31,108 bases of DNA from 2-12-FULL-65-11 sp049679965 (GTDB lineage: Bacteria; Acidobacteriota; Vicinamibacteria; Vicinamibacterales; CAVVIG01), in NCBI GenBank assembly GCA_049679965.1, contig JBAUGX010000122.1:1-31108 (forward strand), in the 5' to 3' direction. The position numbers and the translations under genes are program-made. Numbering within the stretch: position 1 is the stretch's first letter; every line of letters begins with the position of its first letter. Below the pieces are notes generated by a model. It saw only the letters and a program-made list of their open reading frames with translations. It did no database searches and had not been told where the DNA came from. Shown one piece after another: positions 29,598-31,108 of this stretch.

Positions 29598-30743
29598 TCA
29601 TCGCTTCGCGAAGGGCGCCACCGTCGTCGCGATGACGCGGTAGCCACGGTCGTTCGGGTGGCTGTCGCCCGAGCGAAGGTACATCCGCTCGGTCCCGGCC
29701 TCGACGCCGGCCTTCAGCGCGGGCAACACATCCACGTAGCCAATCCCCTGCTGCCGTAGCTCCTCGATGATCCGTTCCCGGGCCTGCCGCTCGTTGCTGA
29801 CGACCTGCCGCAGGACGTCGATGCAGGCGGCATCGCGCGTGTCGTCGATCCGGTCAGCCAGCACGCTTTCCTTGGTTGGAATCAGGACGATCAGCAGACG
29901 CGCGCCGGTCTGGTCGGCCACGCGACGCATGCGCGCGAAAAGCCCCAGCGTGATCTGGAGGCCTTCCTGAATCTTGCCGGACGACAGGTCGAGTGCCCGC
30001 AGCCGGTCGTGCGGCGTCAGGACAGTTGGAAAGGGCGAACCGCCCTCGAGCGCGCAGCCGCCCTCCGCCCCCGCCCGATCCGCGTACCGGTTGATGGTCT
30101 GGCCCACCGGTCCTGCCTCGACGAGCCTGAACAGCATGCTGTGCGTTTCGAGCCAGTCCCTGGCGCCTTCCGGCGTGAACCGCGCGGACGAAGGCGGGGT
30201 GGCGGGCGGGAGCGGAAGTGGGACGGGGGTGACGCCGCCGGGCTCGCTCCGTCTGAGCTCGCGCCAGTGCTCGCGGGCATACACGTGCTCCACCGCATCG
30301 TACAGATCGTTGCCGAAGTAGAGCCCGACAATCACCAGCGAAGGGGCCAGGCGCGGCGCCAGGGTCTCGAGCAGATAGAGGTAGTCGGGCGGTCCGTACC
30401 CGCCGAGGCCAAGGTTGTAAACGGTCAGTCCGGTGGCGCGTGCCAGCCAGCTCGGCCAGGATCCAGTGGCGGGGGCGGCATCTCCATAGGTGGTGGAGTC
30501 GCCGATGGCAACGATGTCGGCGCGCGTGGGCAGCGAGAGGTTGCGAAATCCCCACTCGTCGTGCCCGGCCGAATAGGGCGCGATCCGGAACGGCAGCACG
30601 TCATCGACCACGAACTCGGGCCTGAGGAAGTCGATGCGCTCGTAGAGGATGCGCATCGCTCCTTCGGCGGCCACGACAGCCACGACGAGCGATGCCGCGA
30701 GGACGAGCGTTCTGGCCAGAAGGGATCGAGCGCGGCCAGGCAT
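29598..30743 (-). CDS. SGNH/GDSL-type hydrolase with an N-terminal membrane anchor
   Basis: The 381-residue protein starts MPGRARSLLARTLVLAASLV, a signal peptide or membrane anchor (about residues 8-29). The SGNH blocks follow: IVAIGDSTTYGDAAP with nucleophile Ser83, LGLGGYGPPDYL (Gly block), VGLYFGNDLYDAVEH (Asn block) and, near the C-terminus, the Asp/His pair in SGDSHPNDRGYRVIA. These enzymes are esterases or O-acyl hydrolases; here a cell-envelope polysaccharide deacetylation/acyl role is possible but unproven. ATG 30743 is preferred to the longer frame (30806), which adds 21 residues without similarity. It converges with the radical SAM gene. Confidence 0.88.
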   Translation of the reverse strand: MPGRARSLLARTLVLAASLVVAVVAAEGAMRILYERIDFLRPEFVVDDVLPFRIAPYSAGHDEWGFRNLSLPTRADIVAIGDSTTYGDAAPATGSWPSWLARATGLTVYNLGLGGYGPPDYLYLLETLAPRLAPSLVIVGLYFGNDLYDAVEHVYAREHWRELRRSEPGGVTPVPLPLPPATPPSSARFTPEGARDWLETHSMLFRLVEAGPVGQTINRYADRAGAEGGCALEGGSPFPTVLTPHDRLRALDLSSGKIQEGLQITLGLFARMRRVADQTGARLLIVLIPTKESVLADRIDDTRDAACIDVLRQVVSNERQARERIIEELRQQGIGYVDVLPALKAGVEAGTERMYLRSGDSHPNDRGYRVIATTVAPFAKR

Positions 30744-31108
30744 CTTCAGCGAAGGATAGCGTGAACGGTGCGGCGGAGGCGTGTAGAATACGAGGCTCTC
30801 CGCCAAAACTGGCGCAACAGCTCAACGCCGCGACGGAAGACCGCCAGGACCAGCAACGGGCGACATTTACGTAGAAGTATTCGTAGAATAGACAAAGTTG
30901 TCTCTGCCTCGCGCTTCGAGAGGCTGCGGCTCCCCCGGGCAAGCTGCCATCCGAACATCACGCACAGACTACGCAGTTGATCAACCGGGGCCACCTCGGG
31001 GGCCACACAGACTTTTTTGTTGTTGCCAAGACATGGATCAAACAATATCGTCTGCCAGCAGCACGAGAGCAACGGTCGAGGTGTCATTTTGCCTAGCAAA
31101 TTCTGACG
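30744..31108. other. 365 bp with no supported gene
   Basis: A 117-codon minus-strand frame (30746-31099) fills most of the space but shows no recognisable family, mixes Cys, Trp and Arg in an odd way and overlaps the SGNH start region, so I do not call it. A 12-bp tandem (CGTAGAA at 30870-30876 and 30882-30888) and a short inverted repeat GACAAAGTTGTC (30891-30902) are present and could be regulatory. Confidence 0.4.

Noticed and set aside
30746..31099. 117-codon minus-strand frame at the right edge
   Set aside because: No recognisable family, atypical composition, no ribosome binding site, and it overlaps the SGNH hydrolase start region.
1..31108. CRISPR arrays, prophage genes, rRNA genes, or defence systems
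   Set aside because: No spaced direct repeats, phage structural genes, rRNA sequence, nuclease or restriction-type genes were seen.

Overview
The window reads as a chromosomal replication-origin region of a GC-rich Gram-negative bacterium. The gene order (yidC, yidD, rnpA and rpmH on the minus strand, then dnaA, dnaN, gyrB and gyrA on the plus strand) is the classic origin layout. Exported DUF885 and oligoendopeptidase-type peptidases and the GC-rich coding style would fit Acidobacteriota (Vicinamibacteria-like). That taxonomic guess is inference; no rRNA gene is present to confirm it.

Region 1 (1-9495) is the origin core. rpmH, rnpA and yidD are packed tightly: rnpA appears to start on a TTG two bases past the rpmH stop, and yidD overlaps the rnpA 3' end by about 80 nt. 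DnaA-box-like 9-mers lie upstream of dnaA, and an AT-rich stretch with a TTATGCACA box lies between dnaA and dnaN. gyrB and gyrA are separated by an inverted repeat built from octamers of the form GGTGCNNN. A small lipoprotein gene follows gyrA.

Region 2 (about 9500-14270) is an accessory, partly decayed island. It holds an internally deleted IS5-type element with terminal inverted repeats and a CTAG duplication, a truncated universal stress protein gene, a TerC-family membrane protein, a stretch with only a 35-codon ORF and a perfect 16-bp palindrome, a ribosome-hibernation (HPF-like) gene, a small hypothetical protein, a 38-residue membrane peptide, a divergent nhaR-type LysR regulator, and a frameshifted metallo-beta-lactamase-fold remnant. 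The island looks like an ion/pH/stress module under NhaR-type control.

Region 3 (14274-21479, minus strand) is a probable five-gene operon transcribed rsmI, TPR protein, glmU, glmS, uvrD/pcrA. It joins amino-sugar precursor synthesis (glmS and glmU overlap by one base) to rRNA methylation and DNA repair. Region 4 (21512-27772) carries a DUF885 peptidase and an FmdB-type zinc-ribbon protein on the plus strand, galU on the minus strand, and serS plus an exported oligoendopeptidase F on the plus strand.

Region 5 (27773-31108) has a second octamer inverted repeat, tRNA-Ser(UGA), a B12-binding radical SAM enzyme, a 13-nt copy of the tRNA 3' end downstream of it (a possible att relic), an SGNH hydrolase on the minus strand, and 365 bp in which no gene could be supported.
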